The notes beneath the pieces are model-generated. The model was not told where the DNA came from and did no database searches. It saw only the letters and a list, made by a program, of their open reading frames with translations. A stretch of 64,000 nucleotides of DNA, taken from NCBI GenBank assembly GCA_964371165.1, contig CAYJKR010000001.1, positions 33,054-97,053 on the forward strand, read 5' to 3'. The stretch is from GWC2-37-13 sp964371165. Its GTDB lineage: Bacteria; Patescibacteriota; Microgenomatia; UBA1406; GWC2-37-13. Shown in pieces: positions 49,690 through 58,805 of this stretch. Every line of letters starts with the position of its first letter. Position 1 is the stretch's first letter. The position numbers and the translations under genes were made by a program.

Positions 49690-50043
49690 TCAATTCCTAT
49701 CTTTGATATAGAGTTCCATAATTTTTTTCATCTTGTCGCGGACGGCGCGGGAGATATCGACGCGCATCGCGTTGGCCAGGATTATCGTCGAGATGATGAT
49801 GTCGGCGAATTCCTCATAAAGATTTTTCTTGTTAAATTTGGCCAGCTTGCTTTTGCGCTGAAGAGACAATACCGACAAAATGTCGTTCGATAGTTCGCCC
49901 ACTTCCTCGGACAACTTCACCGTCTTGGCGAGAATGTCCTTTTCTTTTTTCGTCATCGTTTCAAAAGGAATCCTCAAGTCGAGCTCCTTTGACTGGAGTT
50001 GTTTTTGCAGGTCCTTCAGGCTCAATGGTTTATTGTCTGTCAT
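49690..50043 (-). CDS. MazG-like nucleotide pyrophosphohydrolase
   Basis: 117 residues, all helical. The metal-binding motif EEVGELSNDI, followed by EEFADIIISTI, is the MazG/dUTPase-like EExxE...ExxD pattern. It would hydrolyse non-canonical or excess NTPs. I chose ATG 50043 because an extended -10 (TGTTAAAAT) ends 8-9 nt upstream; a longer frame to 50085 would run through the promoter. It is divergent from the HAD gene at 50092. Confidence 0.8.
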   Translation of the reverse strand: MTDNKPLSLKDLQKQLQSKELDLRIPFETMTKKEKDILAKTVKLSEEVGELSNDILSVLSLQRKSKLAKFNKKNLYEEFADIIISTIILANAMRVDISRAVRDKMKKIMELYIKDRN

Positions 50044-50091
50044 AATAATCCATTTTAACAGTTTCTTATATTCTTTTGCTATCATTTAGGT

Positions 50092-50955
50092 ATGAAGCCC
50101 GTTTTTTTGGTCGATTACGATTATACGTTGTTTGACGCTAGAAAATATAAACAAGAGGCTTTATTTCCTACTTTGAGCCGAACTTCACAACTAGATATCA
50201 AAATTGTCGAAGATCTCTGGAATGAGTTTATAGGCAAACACGGATTTTTAGACATTTCTGAATTTGCCGTTGTCTTGTTAAAAAAGCAAAAGGAAGTGGT
50301 CGGAGGCGAATCGGTTTCAGACCTCGATATTGTTAAAGAGGTAGAAAAAATTGATACATCTCCATATCTAAACGAGGGGGCGCAAAAAATGGTACAGCAA
50401 TTGAGGGAACTCGGGCCGGTAATAATTTATAGCCAGGGAGATGTGGTTTTTCAATACCCTAAAATGGACAAGGCCGAACTATTGGAGGCTTCAAAGTTGA
50501 CAAACAAAAAGCCAGAATTGCATATTATTTGGCGTTATGCCGATCGGGAAAAAGAAAAAAAACCAGAATTTGTTAGAAAATTAGACAGCCGATTTAATAG
50601 AATCGTAGATTCTTTGTCTGAAAACGAACTCTCTATTGTGATCGACCCCGATAAACCCGCTCATACCGGCCGATTTGCTTCACGCCTAATTGAAGCAGGG
50701 TACTCCCCGTGGATTATTGACGACAAGGCCTCTATCCTCACCAACATCTACAAAGAGGTCAGCCAGACTCGCCCACAAGATATAGGACAACTCAGCCTGA
50801 TTTTTATGGATCAAGGCCCACATGCGAAAAAAGAGAGACCGACGAGTTTGCCGGACACGGCATGCCTGCGAACTAATAATTTAGGAGAAGCACAGAGTCT
50901 CATTTTGAAAAGGGTCCAAGGAGAAAGAGGAATTCCTCCGGTTAAGCTTTCTTAG
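50092..50955 (+). CDS. HAD-family hydrolase
   Basis: 287 residues. Motif I is LVDYDYTLFD (DxDxT nucleophile and acid). VIIYSQGD fits motif II and VIDPDKPAH may hold a later acidic motif. The substrate is unknown. An extended -10 (TGCTATCAT) ends 7 nt before the ATG, so it is predicted leaderless. Its end overlaps the convergent gmd gene by 14 nt. Its C-terminal 50 residues have no clear match. Confidence 0.7.
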   Translation: MKPVFLVDYDYTLFDARKYKQEALFPTLSRTSQLDIKIVEDLWNEFIGKHGFLDISEFAVVLLKKQKEVVGGESVSDLDIVKEVEKIDTSPYLNEGAQKMVQQLRELGPVIIYSQGDVVFQYPKMDKAELLEASKLTNKKPELHIIWRYADREKEKKPEFVRKLDSRFNRIVDSLSENELSIVIDPDKPAHTGRFASRLIEAGYSPWIIDDKASILTNIYKEVSQTRPQDIGQLSLIFMDQGPHAKKERPTSLPDTACLRTNNLGEAQSLILKRVQGERGIPPVKLS

Positions 50956-51925
50956 CTTGATATCTTTTGAGGTCGGCTTCGACCATCATCTTTACCAACT
51001 CTTTGAAGGTAGTTTTTGGTTTCCAACCGAGTTTTTTCATCGCTTTTTCCGGTCGGGCCTTGAGGTTTGGTACTTCGGCCGGTCGCTTGAACCGGGCGTC
51101 AATCACGACGTGCTTTTCCCAGTCGGGAACTCCGGCCACTTTGAAGGCTTCAACAACAAAATCCTTGACCGAATGGTTTTCTCCCGTGCCAACGACGTAG
51201 TCGTCTCCCTGGGGCTGCTGGAGCATCAGGTACATCGACTCGACGTAGTCTCCGGAAAAACCCCAATCGCGCCTGGCGTCGAGATTGCCGAGGTGGAGCT
51301 TGTCGAGCAATCCAAACTTAATCTGGGCCACGCCGTCTGTAATCTTTCTCGTCACAAACTGGATGCCCCTGATGGGGGACTCGTGGTTAAACAGGATTCC
51401 GTTTGAGGTATGGAGCCCGTAGGATTCCCTGAAGTTGACTGTCATCCAATAGGCGTAGACTTTGGAAATTCCGTAGGGGGAACGGGGGTGGAAATGGGTG
51501 TTTTCGTCCTGGTAACCATTGTCCGAAGCCAAACCGAACATTTCGCTCGTTGACGCTTGATAAAATCTTGAGGTGGGGGAAAAAAGCTTGATCGAGTTTA
51601 ACAAATAGAGGACGCCCAAGGCGTTGACCTCGGTCGTGACTTTCGCCTGCTGCCATGAACCGCCGACAAAAGACTGGGCGGCTAGGTTATATACCTCGTC
51701 GGGCTGGGTCGTCTTGACGACGTGGAGGAGCGAAGACTCGTCGGACATGTCGCCTTCGATAAATTCTATTTTTTTGGTCACGCCGACGTAGTCGAGGTTG
51801 TCAAACGTAGGATTGGAATAACGCCTCATTAATCCGTAGACTTTGTACCCTTTCTCGAGGAGTAGCTTGGAAAGATAGGAGCCGTCCTGTCCCAAGATTC
51901 CGGTTATCAATGCTTTTTTGGCCAT
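50942..51925 (-). CDS. gmd: GDP-mannose 4,6-dehydratase
   Basis: 327 residues with NADP loop ITGILGQDGSYLSKLLLEKGYKVYG, HESPIRG and SPYGISKVYAYWM (YxxxK), as well as STSEMFG, all diagnostic of Gmd. It makes GDP-4-keto-6-deoxymannose, the precursor of fucose, rhamnose and perosamine. The length is slightly short of the usual 340-370. An extended -10 TGCTATAAT ends 6 nt before the ATG. A GDP-fucose synthase-type partner could be the SDR at 37978. Confidence 0.95.
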   Translation of the reverse strand: MAKKALITGILGQDGSYLSKLLLEKGYKVYGLMRRYSNPTFDNLDYVGVTKKIEFIEGDMSDESSLLHVVKTTQPDEVYNLAAQSFVGGSWQQAKVTTEVNALGVLYLLNSIKLFSPTSRFYQASTSEMFGLASDNGYQDENTHFHPRSPYGISKVYAYWMTVNFRESYGLHTSNGILFNHESPIRGIQFVTRKITDGVAQIKFGLLDKLHLGNLDARRDWGFSGDYVESMYLMLQQPQGDDYVVGTGENHSVKDFVVEAFKVAGVPDWEKHVVIDARFKRPAEVPNLKARPEKAMKKLGWKPKTTFKELVKMMVEADLKRYQAKKA

Positions 51926-51949
51926 ATGAAATTATAGCAGAACTGATAT

Positions 51950-52180
51950 TTAAAAAGTCTTCATTCTTACATATATATCGCAAAGTTTTTCGGCGACTAT
52001 TTTGTTGTTCTTCCCTTTTAATATCAAACTGATCGTTTTTTTGTCGTTGGCGTCCAAAGAAGAAAAAGACTTTTTAATAAATGAAAGCCCCGTCTCCCGG
52101 TCGTCCTTCGCCCAACAATACGAGGCTCTGTAAATATTGGCCAAAGCGTCAATCTTGCGGCTTCTATGAATGTTACTCAT
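51950..52180 (-). CDS. Small hypothetical protein coupled to the DUF5674 gene
   Basis: A 76-residue, mostly helical and basic protein (MSNIHRSRKIDALANIY). I do not recognise a family. It overlaps the DUF5674 gene by 8 nt and is probably translated from the same message, so the two may act together. Confidence 0.55.
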   Translation of the reverse strand: MSNIHRSRKIDALANIYRASYCWAKDDRETGLSFIKKSFSSLDANDKKTISLILKGKNNKIVAEKLCDIYVRMKTF

Positions 52181-52511
52181 ACATATTCTTAAAGAATAAT
52201 TTTACCAGCCCTGTAAATTTTTTTCTAATTGCCGGGTCCAATATTTCCAGGCTGTCATTATTCAGAGACGGTCGTATGTTATATACCGCGGTGGCGTCTA
52301 TCTTGTAGGTTGCAAAATTTACACCGCCTCCCCATAAATTATTTATTTTCCCACCCCTTTCAAGAAGAATAGACTCGGCGTCGGCGTGCAATTCGACTCC
52401 CACGACGATAACTTTGTTTTCTATGTCGGCCGTTATTTTGATATAGCCTCCGTAGGCCTTTGACAAATTCCTGATTTCCTCTTTAGTCAGAACGGAAGTT
52501 ATTAGTTTCAT
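52173..52511 (-). CDS. DUF5674 family protein
   Basis: 112 residues. GVELHADAESILLERGGKINNLWG and YNIRPSLNN, then DPAIRKKF, match the DUF5674 pattern, a small conserved family common in candidate phyla. Function is unknown; the pattern of one His, two acidic residues and a basic C-terminus does not give a catalytic hint. It leads a two-gene unit and is divergent from the MBL gene. Confidence 0.78.
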   Translation of the reverse strand: MKLITSVLTKEEIRNLSKAYGGYIKITADIENKVIVVGVELHADAESILLERGGKINNLWGGGVNFATYKIDATAVYNIRPSLNNDSLEILDPAIRKKFTGLVKLFFKNMYE

Positions 52512-52547
52512 AGTTTATACGGCTATTATAGTACTATAATGTAAGTT

Positions 52548-53357
52548 ATGGCAAAAGTCACAGTTTTGGGTAGCGGCACGGCGGTTTCTTCTTTTTACAA
52601 ACCGTTTGACTTCAGAGCACCCCCGGGTTATCTACTTGAAAACAACGGCAAACATTACCTTATAGAGTGCTCCGACGGAGTAAGAGGAAGACTCGAGAAA
52701 GCGAGGATCGACTACTATAGCATCAATTCCGTTTTCGTCAGCCACTTTCACCCCGACCACTTCAGCATCCTTCCTTTCATTCAATCCATTTATGTCAGGG
52801 CGCGCTGGTCCAATGAAATAAAGGAAATCAACGTCTATGGCCCAAAAGGCTTGGAGAACAGGTTAAAAACGTTTTGGGAACTGTGTCACTTCAAAGGCGC
52901 TTACGAGGAGAGAATCGTTCCCTTCTTAAGGCTTAATTTTTTCGAATTTGGCAATCATAAAAAATTCACAGTTGACAGGGACGTCGCTCTCACGGTTTTC
53001 TCGGTTCACCACGAGTCGCGCCGGATGGACGCTTACGCGATGAAATTCCAGATCGGGGACAAAGTCTTCACCTACTCGGGAGACTGCGGACCCTGCCAGG
53101 GGATAAACGAAGCCGCCGAGGGGGCCGATCTATTGATTTCCGAATGTTCGGCCGACATCGGGGACGACAAGACCGAATACGGCCATTTCAATTCCTTCCA
53201 GGTCGGCAAGCTCGCCGCCAAAAGGAATGTCAAGAACTTGGTCATTTCCCACCTCACCGGAAAGTATTCTGGTAGCGATCTTGTCGCTGACGTTAAAGGT
53301 AGCGGGTTCACGGGGGGCGTTATGGCAGCCGAGGACCGCGATGTGCTACAATTGTAG
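52548..53357 (+). CDS. Metallo-beta-lactamase fold hydrolase (RNase Z/AHL lactonase-like)
   Basis: 269 residues. The metal site VSHFHPDHFSIL (HxHxDH), VHHESRR, YSGDCGPC and a late VISHLTG supply the zinc ligands. The layout recalls RNase Z and related phosphodiesterases. TATAAT (52535-52540) ends 8 nt before the ATG, so it is probably leaderless. The promoter of the next gene is inside its last codons. Confidence 0.82.
   Translation: MAKVTVLGSGTAVSSFYKPFDFRAPPGYLLENNGKHYLIECSDGVRGRLEKARIDYYSINSVFVSHFHPDHFSILPFIQSIYVRARWSNEIKEINVYGPKGLENRLKTFWELCHFKGAYEERIVPFLRLNFFEFGNHKKFTVDRDVALTVFSVHHESRRMDAYAMKFQIGDKVFTYSGDCGPCQGINEAAEGADLLISECSADIGDDKTEYGHFNSFQVGKLAAKRNVKNLVISHLTGKYSGSDLVADVKGSGFTGGVMAAEDRDVLQL
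53343..53351 (+). promoter_or_regulatory. Extended -10 of the flippase gene, inside the preceding coding region
   Basis: TGCTACAAT lies in the last codons of the metallo-hydrolase gene. The ATG at 53359 is 7 nt after the hexamer, matching the window-wide leaderless geometry. This also decides the start of the flippase, since the longer frame from 53227 lies upstream of the promoter. Confidence 0.55.
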
Positions 53358-53358
53358 A

Positions 53359-54636
53359 ATGCTCGAGAGGATTCTTGATTTCGTCAAAAAGCCTACCAGT
53401 CGAAACATCGTCGTCAACACCATAGGCAACTACCTGAACGTTTTTTTCGTCGCCTTGTTTGCCTTCATGCTGGTTCGCTTGATGAGGCCTGCCGAATACG
53501 GAGTCTTGAGCGTCCTTCTCGGCATCGCCTACGTTTTGGCCAACATCCTTGATTTCGGCACGACGGCGAGCATCTACTCCTACTTGCCGGCGATGATTGA
53601 AAAAAAGCACAAGAATCTTTACGTGTTTTTGAAAACGATTTTTTTTTACCAGACGGCTTTCTCGGCCGTCGTCATCTCCCTCCTCTTTATTTTCTTTCCG
53701 TATCTAGATCGCGTGTTTTTCAAAACCGGCGCCCCGGCCTGGGAGCTTTACGTGACGACGTTTTCGGTATTGTTTCTCATCTGGCAAAACTACGCCATCA
53801 ACTCCCTTAACGCCGCCAAGCACTTCTTCAAGTCCAACTTGTTTTTGAACGTCTCCAATTTGATAAAAACCATTGTCCTTTTTGCCTTCATTCCGCTTAG
53901 ACTGATTTCCGTCGGGTCGGTGATTTTCACCTTCGGAATCTTGGGCCCGGCGATTTTTTTCTTGCTCCTGTTTTTCGACAAAAAATACGTCTTCCAACAG
54001 ATCGTCAAGGCCCCCGTCGATAAGAGGGAATTCCGCTTTGGCTACACGCTGACTTTTTTCATCGCTTCGCAATTCTTCAACTTAGCGTTACGGATGGATT
54101 TGTTTTTACTGTCGTTTTTCTTCTCGAAGTCGCCCGAGGTGGGCTATTACGGGCTGGCGCAGAAGATAATCCTGACCATAATCGCCTCCCTCGTTTCGAT
54201 TACCCAGGTCCTGTCGCCGAATTTTTCAAAGATAAAAACCAAGTTGGAAATTGTCAAGGAACTGCGCCACGGCTTCCTTTACCTTTGTATCCCGGCCGCC
54301 CTTTTTGTCCTCCTTTTTTTCACCCCCGGCTGGGTATTCAATCTTTTCTTCACCGAGAGCTTTGCCCAAACCACCGCCATTACCCACGCCTTGAGCCTGC
54401 CGTTCATTATCTATGTTTTTCTTAATCTACCGACTCTCTATCTCCTCTATACGGTCAAAAAGCCGTCGGTGATACTGGTGGCAAACCTGGCCTTGTTTAT
54501 CATTATTTCCTTGGGGAGTTACTATCTAATTCCCATTTATGGAGTCTTTGGCCCCCCTTGGGCGATTGCCGGAGCTTTCCTGGTTAACCTGTTGATACTG
54601 AGCGCGTACGCCTACAGAGAATACAAAAAAATCTAG
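53359..54636 (+). CDS. Polysaccharide/lipid-linked oligosaccharide flippase (Wzx/MATE-like)
   Basis: 425 residues with 12-14 helices. The start RNIVVNTIGNYLNVFFVALFAFMLVRLMRPAEYG is the typical Wzx/PST opening. It would move undecaprenyl-linked sugars to the outer face. It ends 4 nt inside the convergent GT-C gene. The system offers a second glycan export route beside the Wzm/Wzt pair. Confidence 0.86.
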   Translation: MLERILDFVKKPTSRNIVVNTIGNYLNVFFVALFAFMLVRLMRPAEYGVLSVLLGIAYVLANILDFGTTASIYSYLPAMIEKKHKNLYVFLKTIFFYQTAFSAVVISLLFIFFPYLDRVFFKTGAPAWELYVTTFSVLFLIWQNYAINSLNAAKHFFKSNLFLNVSNLIKTIVLFAFIPLRLISVGSVIFTFGILGPAIFFLLLFFDKKYVFQQIVKAPVDKREFRFGYTLTFFIASQFFNLALRMDLFLLSFFFSKSPEVGYYGLAQKIILTIIASLVSITQVLSPNFSKIKTKLEIVKELRHGFLYLCIPAALFVLLFFTPGWVFNLFFTESFAQTTAITHALSLPFIIYVFLNLPTLYLLYTVKKPSVILVANLALFIIISLGSYYLIPIYGVFGPPWAIAGAFLVNLLILSAYAYREYKKI

Positions 54637-55913
54637 AGCGACCACTCTTCAAGCTCCAATTCCCGGAAGGTTGTTTTCTTGGTAAGCGTGTATTGTCTCT
54701 CCTTCAAAATGCTTTTGTAGTCGACGCCGTGGATGTCGGAGGTGTAGGGAATGACGATAATTCTTCCGGGCAGGTTGTCGGTCCTGACGTTTGACAAGTC
54801 GTTAATGGTTAACTCGTCTCGATAATATTTGACCGGGTCACTGGAGGAGGCGATCATATAAACCGGTTTGGTATAAGAGAGAGAGGCGGCCAAACCCCTC
54901 CAGTCCTCGCGGTGGAACTGCGGGATTAGTAAATAAACCAGGGAGAAGATGACAAATCCGGCGACAATAACTTTTCTTTGTGACGATTTTGCCAAAATCA
55001 GGGAGAGAATTGGAATGAGATAAATAAAGCGGAAGTATTGGAGAAGGGGAGTGGCAAAGGAAATAAAAAATCCGAATACCAAAGGCAGCATGAGAAGAAA
55101 CGACAGAAGTTTGTTTTTCCTTCCGGCCTGAGTGATAAAAAACCCGACAAATATTGTCCAGGCTCCGGCAATTGAATAGTATAACCACTTCGGATAAAAA
55201 TCTATTCTTCCTATGGCAAATTTAACCGGTATTAGAAGGAGATTTTTCAGGTTTGCCTTGCCCAAGACGAGCGACCAGTTGGCAACAGTAGCCAGAGCTA
55301 TCTTCGAATTGGCCAGCTGCTTGAGGAGGAGCGGAGAAATCGCCAGAACACCCAGAAAAAATACTGACCCGGAAAGAAAAAGCTCCCGATATTTCTTTTG
55401 GTACAAGAGGTAAAGAAAAAACGCGGCGGCAAAAAATATTGACCCGTAGAAAGTGTAGAAAGACAGGACCAAAAACAGGCCGAACCACGGCCACTTTTTG
55501 TTCTTGAAAAAAAACAGGGCGGTCGTTAACAGAAACGTCGCCATCATATACATTCTTGCCTCCTGGGAGTAATAAACAACCAGGGGGTTAAAGAGAAAAA
55601 GGGCGGCCGCCCAGACTCCGCCTAGCAAAAAAACAATCCAACCGGCTATCATTGAAAAAATAATCGAAGGCGCCCTCAAGGCCATCTCCGACGTCCCAAA
55701 AATGCCTCCCCATAATTTCATGGAAAGATAATAAATGGGAGGGTGGAAATCCCCGGGGGCAAATTTATTGACTATTTCTGTGACACTAAATTGCTGAATT
55801 ACTTTGGCCGTCGTCGCCTCGTCCAACCACAAAGACTGGTTGACGGCGATTATTCGAAGTAAGATGGCGAAAATCGCGATCAAAACAAATTGTTTATTGA
55901 TGGTAATTTTCAT
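54633..55913 (-). CDS. GT-C membrane glycosyltransferase (GT39/PMT_2-like)
   Basis: 426 residues with about ten helices. The first loop has NQSLWLDEATTAKVIQQ (DE pair) and GDFHPPIYYLSMKLW, the HPPxYY motif of PMT_2 proteins. Later helices have YYSQEARMYMM, also typical of the family. It probably transfers a sugar from polyprenyl phosphate on the outer face. It overlaps the upstream acyltransferase gene by 20 nt. Confidence 0.83.
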   Translation of the reverse strand: MKITINKQFVLIAIFAILLRIIAVNQSLWLDEATTAKVIQQFSVTEIVNKFAPGDFHPPIYYLSMKLWGGIFGTSEMALRAPSIIFSMIAGWIVFLLGGVWAAALFLFNPLVVYYSQEARMYMMATFLLTTALFFFKNKKWPWFGLFLVLSFYTFYGSIFFAAAFFLYLLYQKKYRELFLSGSVFFLGVLAISPLLLKQLANSKIALATVANWSLVLGKANLKNLLLIPVKFAIGRIDFYPKWLYYSIAGAWTIFVGFFITQAGRKNKLLSFLLMLPLVFGFFISFATPLLQYFRFIYLIPILSLILAKSSQRKVIVAGFVIFSLVYLLIPQFHREDWRGLAASLSYTKPVYMIASSSDPVKYYRDELTINDLSNVRTDNLPGRIIVIPYTSDIHGVDYKSILKERQYTLTKKTTFRELELEEWSL

Positions 55914-56643
55914 ACAGCTTTTCCAGTTTCATGGAAATGGTTTTGCCGTCGTCTTCTCTATTGACCAGGTCGTTGACCAACCAGGCTCGGGAGAATTGAA
56001 TCGATATCGGGCGCGGCCAAAAGAATATCCGGCTGAGAATAGGATGCAGGTAAGCCAAAAGGTCCCGGTTGCCGGTGCCTTTGATTTTGGCAAAGACCAT
56101 TTTTGTCTTCGGATTGGTTATTTGCTTTATCAAAAAACCCACCCCCGCTTTCCATTTGCCGCCGTTTATCGGCTTTCCCACCGTTCCGGCCGGGAACATT
56201 GACACTATCTTGCCGGAATTGATGAGGCGAGCCGCCTTGCTGATGGCTCTCCTGTTTCTCGCCTTCATCTCGTTCGGGTGGAATCGAGGCGGAAGTCTGC
56301 CGTCAACCTGTAAAAAAAGCGGGTATTCGTAGACTTTATGATTCAATGACCGAGCCCTATATATCGGCAACAATTTCTTTTGGACTTCGGGCCCGAAAAT
56401 CCCGTAAGTGGAGATGGCGATCATGTGGGCGTCGTCGCGGTCGATCTGGCTCATGAGGAGCATGCTGTCAAAGACGCCGGGGTGGTCAGAAATTACCAGG
56501 ACGGGGCCTTTTTTCGGCAAATCTCCTTTTCTGGATATGGAAGTCACCCTTAGGTCTTTCAATAACTTAAGAATGGCTTTATTCAGGCCGTATTTTTTTG
56601 CGCTATGTTTTAATGAGCGCAGCAGCTTGGTGTTAAAAATCAT
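55894..56643 (-). CDS. 1-acyl-glycerol-3-phosphate acyltransferase-like protein (PlsC family)
   Basis: 249 residues. VISDHPGVFDSM is the HxxxxD catalytic box and SMFPAGTVGKP resembles the second acceptor box, where FPEGT is usual and Glu is here Ala. The substrate could be lysophosphatidate or another lipid acceptor. CPR cells rarely make fatty acids, so it may remodel lipids taken from the host. It is co-transcribed with the GT-C gene downstream. Confidence 0.78.
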   Translation of the reverse strand: MIFNTKLLRSLKHSAKKYGLNKAILKLLKDLRVTSISRKGDLPKKGPVLVISDHPGVFDSMLLMSQIDRDDAHMIAISTYGIFGPEVQKKLLPIYRARSLNHKVYEYPLFLQVDGRLPPRFHPNEMKARNRRAISKAARLINSGKIVSMFPAGTVGKPINGGKWKAGVGFLIKQITNPKTKMVFAKIKGTGNRDLLAYLHPILSRIFFWPRPISIQFSRAWLVNDLVNREDDGKTISMKLEKLYENYHQ

Positions 56644-56679
56644 AATTTAGTTTTGACGTCTGGTATAATTTTACAACAA

Positions 56680-56750
56680 GCGGGATTAGTTAAACGGCTT
56701 AATATCTGCTTTCCAAGCAGAGGAAACGGGTTCGACTCCCGTATCCCGCT
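56680..56750 (+). tRNA. tRNA-Gly (anticodon TCC)
   Basis: The acceptor arms GCGGGAT (56680-56686) and ATCCCGC (56743-56749) pair fully, with discriminator T. The anticodon loop CTTTCCAAG carries TCC between CTGC/GCAG stems, and the T arm has GGGTTCGACTCCC. CCA is not encoded. An extended -10 TGGTATAAT (hexamer 56664-56669) places the transcript start about 4 nt upstream. It is the only tRNA gene in the window. Confidence 0.96.
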
Positions 56751-56792
56751 CACTTTATTTTAGTAAAAAAGCTGCTATAATAGGCTAAATAT

Positions 56793-57872
56793 ATGGCAGC
56801 CCCTCAAGAAACGTCCCCGCGAAAAGTTCGCCGAATCGCCGAGGATAACATGGACGTAAGACTTCAGACAGTTATCGCGCAAGCGGAAAAAGCCATTTAT
56901 TATACACACCTTTTTGAAACCAAGAATTTTTTGAGAAATAGGATCCATGAGAAAACTGGCAAAGAAAGTCTTGACGGCTGGATTGTTTGCGGATCGGGTT
57001 TGGCTTCCTTGCCCGAAGCGGAAGGCGCCGAAATAATTGACAGGATCTCAGTCGAGGAGATCCCTCATTGGTTTGCTCCCCAGGCACCAGGCCACGGAAA
57101 AAAAGTAATGATTGCCGATATTGGAGGACAATTGGTTGGGATTCAAACGGGAAGAGCCCACATCTATGATACGGATAATTCTCCGCAGCAGCTGAAAATG
57201 ATTACCGCTCCTTTAATAGTCGCCAAGGGACTGGGCATAAATTGGTTGATAACAACAAACGCCGCCGGAGCTCTCGACAACGGAAAAGCTAAAAAAGGCG
57301 ATGTAGTTGTTGACGTGGATTATGTCAACCAACACGGAGTCAATCCTTTAATGGGCCCGAACGACGATAGATTAGGGGTTCGTTTTCCGGGAAAAGGCAA
57401 CGTCGCCGATCCATACATCTATTCACGCCTCGAAGCCTTTATTCCACCCGAGAATTTACACCTCGGCGTTTATACGCTTGCGAGCAATGCTCCTTTGTAC
57501 GAAGGAAGGGGCGACATAGTCAACGGCATGTACGAAGAACTGATAAAGACAAATCCGGAATTAGTCCAAGCCTATGGAATGTCCTTTCCTATGGAAGCGA
57601 TGGTTGTGCAGCACTTTAACGAACCGCTAAAGGATGAAAATGGTTTTGACAGGCCGGTAAGATGGATCGGCTTGACGGCGATAACCAACGTCATTCCAGA
57701 AGTTTGGGCCCCGACAAAAGACATGTTGAGAGAGGCGGCAATTCCGAATCCGAACCCAACCACAGAACGGGAAGTTCTCGAGGGAGGCAAAGACGCAGAA
57801 AAACTTTTAATTCCGGGGGTGATAAGTTTGTGTAGGTCTTTCTCGGAAGTGTCCCTCCCGTCGATAAAATAA
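56793..57872 (+). CDS. Purine nucleoside phosphorylase-like protein (PNP/MTAP family)
   Basis: 359 residues, somewhat longer than the usual 270-290 because of an N-terminal extension. The family marks are IVCGSGLASL, QTGRAHIYD (phosphate and sugar site), TTNAAGAL and MSFPMEAMV. It cleaves purine nucleosides with phosphate. Adenosine or methylthioadenosine from the SAM cycle at 20-24 kb could be a substrate, but this is speculative. An extended -10 TGCTATAAT lies 12 nt upstream. Confidence 0.83.
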   Translation: MAAPQETSPRKVRRIAEDNMDVRLQTVIAQAEKAIYYTHLFETKNFLRNRIHEKTGKESLDGWIVCGSGLASLPEAEGAEIIDRISVEEIPHWFAPQAPGHGKKVMIADIGGQLVGIQTGRAHIYDTDNSPQQLKMITAPLIVAKGLGINWLITTNAAGALDNGKAKKGDVVVDVDYVNQHGVNPLMGPNDDRLGVRFPGKGNVADPYIYSRLEAFIPPENLHLGVYTLASNAPLYEGRGDIVNGMYEELIKTNPELVQAYGMSFPMEAMVVQHFNEPLKDENGFDRPVRWIGLTAITNVIPEVWAPTKDMLREAAIPNPNPTTEREVLEGGKDAEKLLIPGVISLCRSFSEVSLPSIK

Positions 57873-57885
57873 AACTGTATTAAAT

Positions 57886-58758
57886 CTATGCTGGAAATAC
57901 GGCGTCGCTATTAAATACTTTTCCTTGGACAAGGAGCGATTTAATAAAAGCCGCAGTACTGTCATAATTCTTTTTATTTCTTGCTTTAAAATCTAATATC
58001 TCCTGTAGTTCTTTCGGGTCAAAATTGGCTTTACTTTGTTTAAATAGATTTAAAAAGGCATCGGCATAGACATTGGCTTCAACCGGGACCATGCCGTCGG
58101 CGTCCAAAATGTCCGGTTCCAATCCGGCTTTAGAATCGCCCTGCATGACGTGTTTTTTATCAGTTCGGAATTTTTTGAGCAGATAGTTAAAATACCTTTT
58201 ATCGCCTGACGAATCTTTGATGCCAATAATCTTGTCATAAGCTCCCATATCTTTAATAAATTCAAGTGGCAAATTGGCTCCGTTTTGGAATTTTGGGTTG
58301 TTATATAAAATTAAAGGCATCTTGTCCGAATTGGCATGGATGGCGCGAAAAACCTGGTCCAACTCTCCGTCGATATAAAGAGGAGCGACCACTACCGCGT
58401 CGGCCCCGATGTCATCGGCATACCAAATAATATCAATGGTTTCTTTTAATCTTTTTCTTAGCGCTCCAACGACGACCGGCACTTCAGGATTCACAGTTCG
58501 GGCGGCCGTAAGTCCTTCAAATACGGAAATCTCAAGAGTCGCCAAATCCATGTCGCGGCCCTGTCCGACGCTGCTTCCCAAAAATATGCCGTCGACGCCG
58601 TTTTTTACCAACCTGGTAATGTGTTTTCGTTGACTCCCGATATCAATGCCTATAGAACCGTTCGATTTCATAAAGGGGGTAACGGTGGGAACGAAAACAC
58701 CCTTCAGTCTTGAGGCGTTGAGGTATTCTTTTGGTTTAAGGGCAACGGCTTCGAGCAT
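57886..58758 (-). CDS. Dihydrodipicolinate synthase/N-acetylneuraminate lyase family aldolase
   Basis: 290 residues, TIM barrel. The Schiff-base lysine is in IIGIKDSSGD and the catalytic Tyr in LILYNNP. The substrate-pocket motif GSSVGQGRDM replaces the usual GTTGE of DapA, so it is probably not a dedicated DapA. An aldolase for keto sugars or a nonulosonate lyase is plausible, given the NeuB homologue at 41.6 kb. TATAAT is 11 nt upstream. Confidence 0.82.
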   Translation of the reverse strand: MLEAVALKPKEYLNASRLKGVFVPTVTPFMKSNGSIGIDIGSQRKHITRLVKNGVDGIFLGSSVGQGRDMDLATLEISVFEGLTAARTVNPEVPVVVGALRKRLKETIDIIWYADDIGADAVVVAPLYIDGELDQVFRAIHANSDKMPLILYNNPKFQNGANLPLEFIKDMGAYDKIIGIKDSSGDKRYFNYLLKKFRTDKKHVMQGDSKAGLEPDILDADGMVPVEANVYADAFLNLFKQSKANFDPKELQEILDFKARNKKNYDSTAAFIKSLLVQGKVFNSDAVFPA

Positions 58759-58805
58759 AATTTCTCATATTATAGCGCTTATTATAAAGATATCAAGCTC
58801 TAGCG

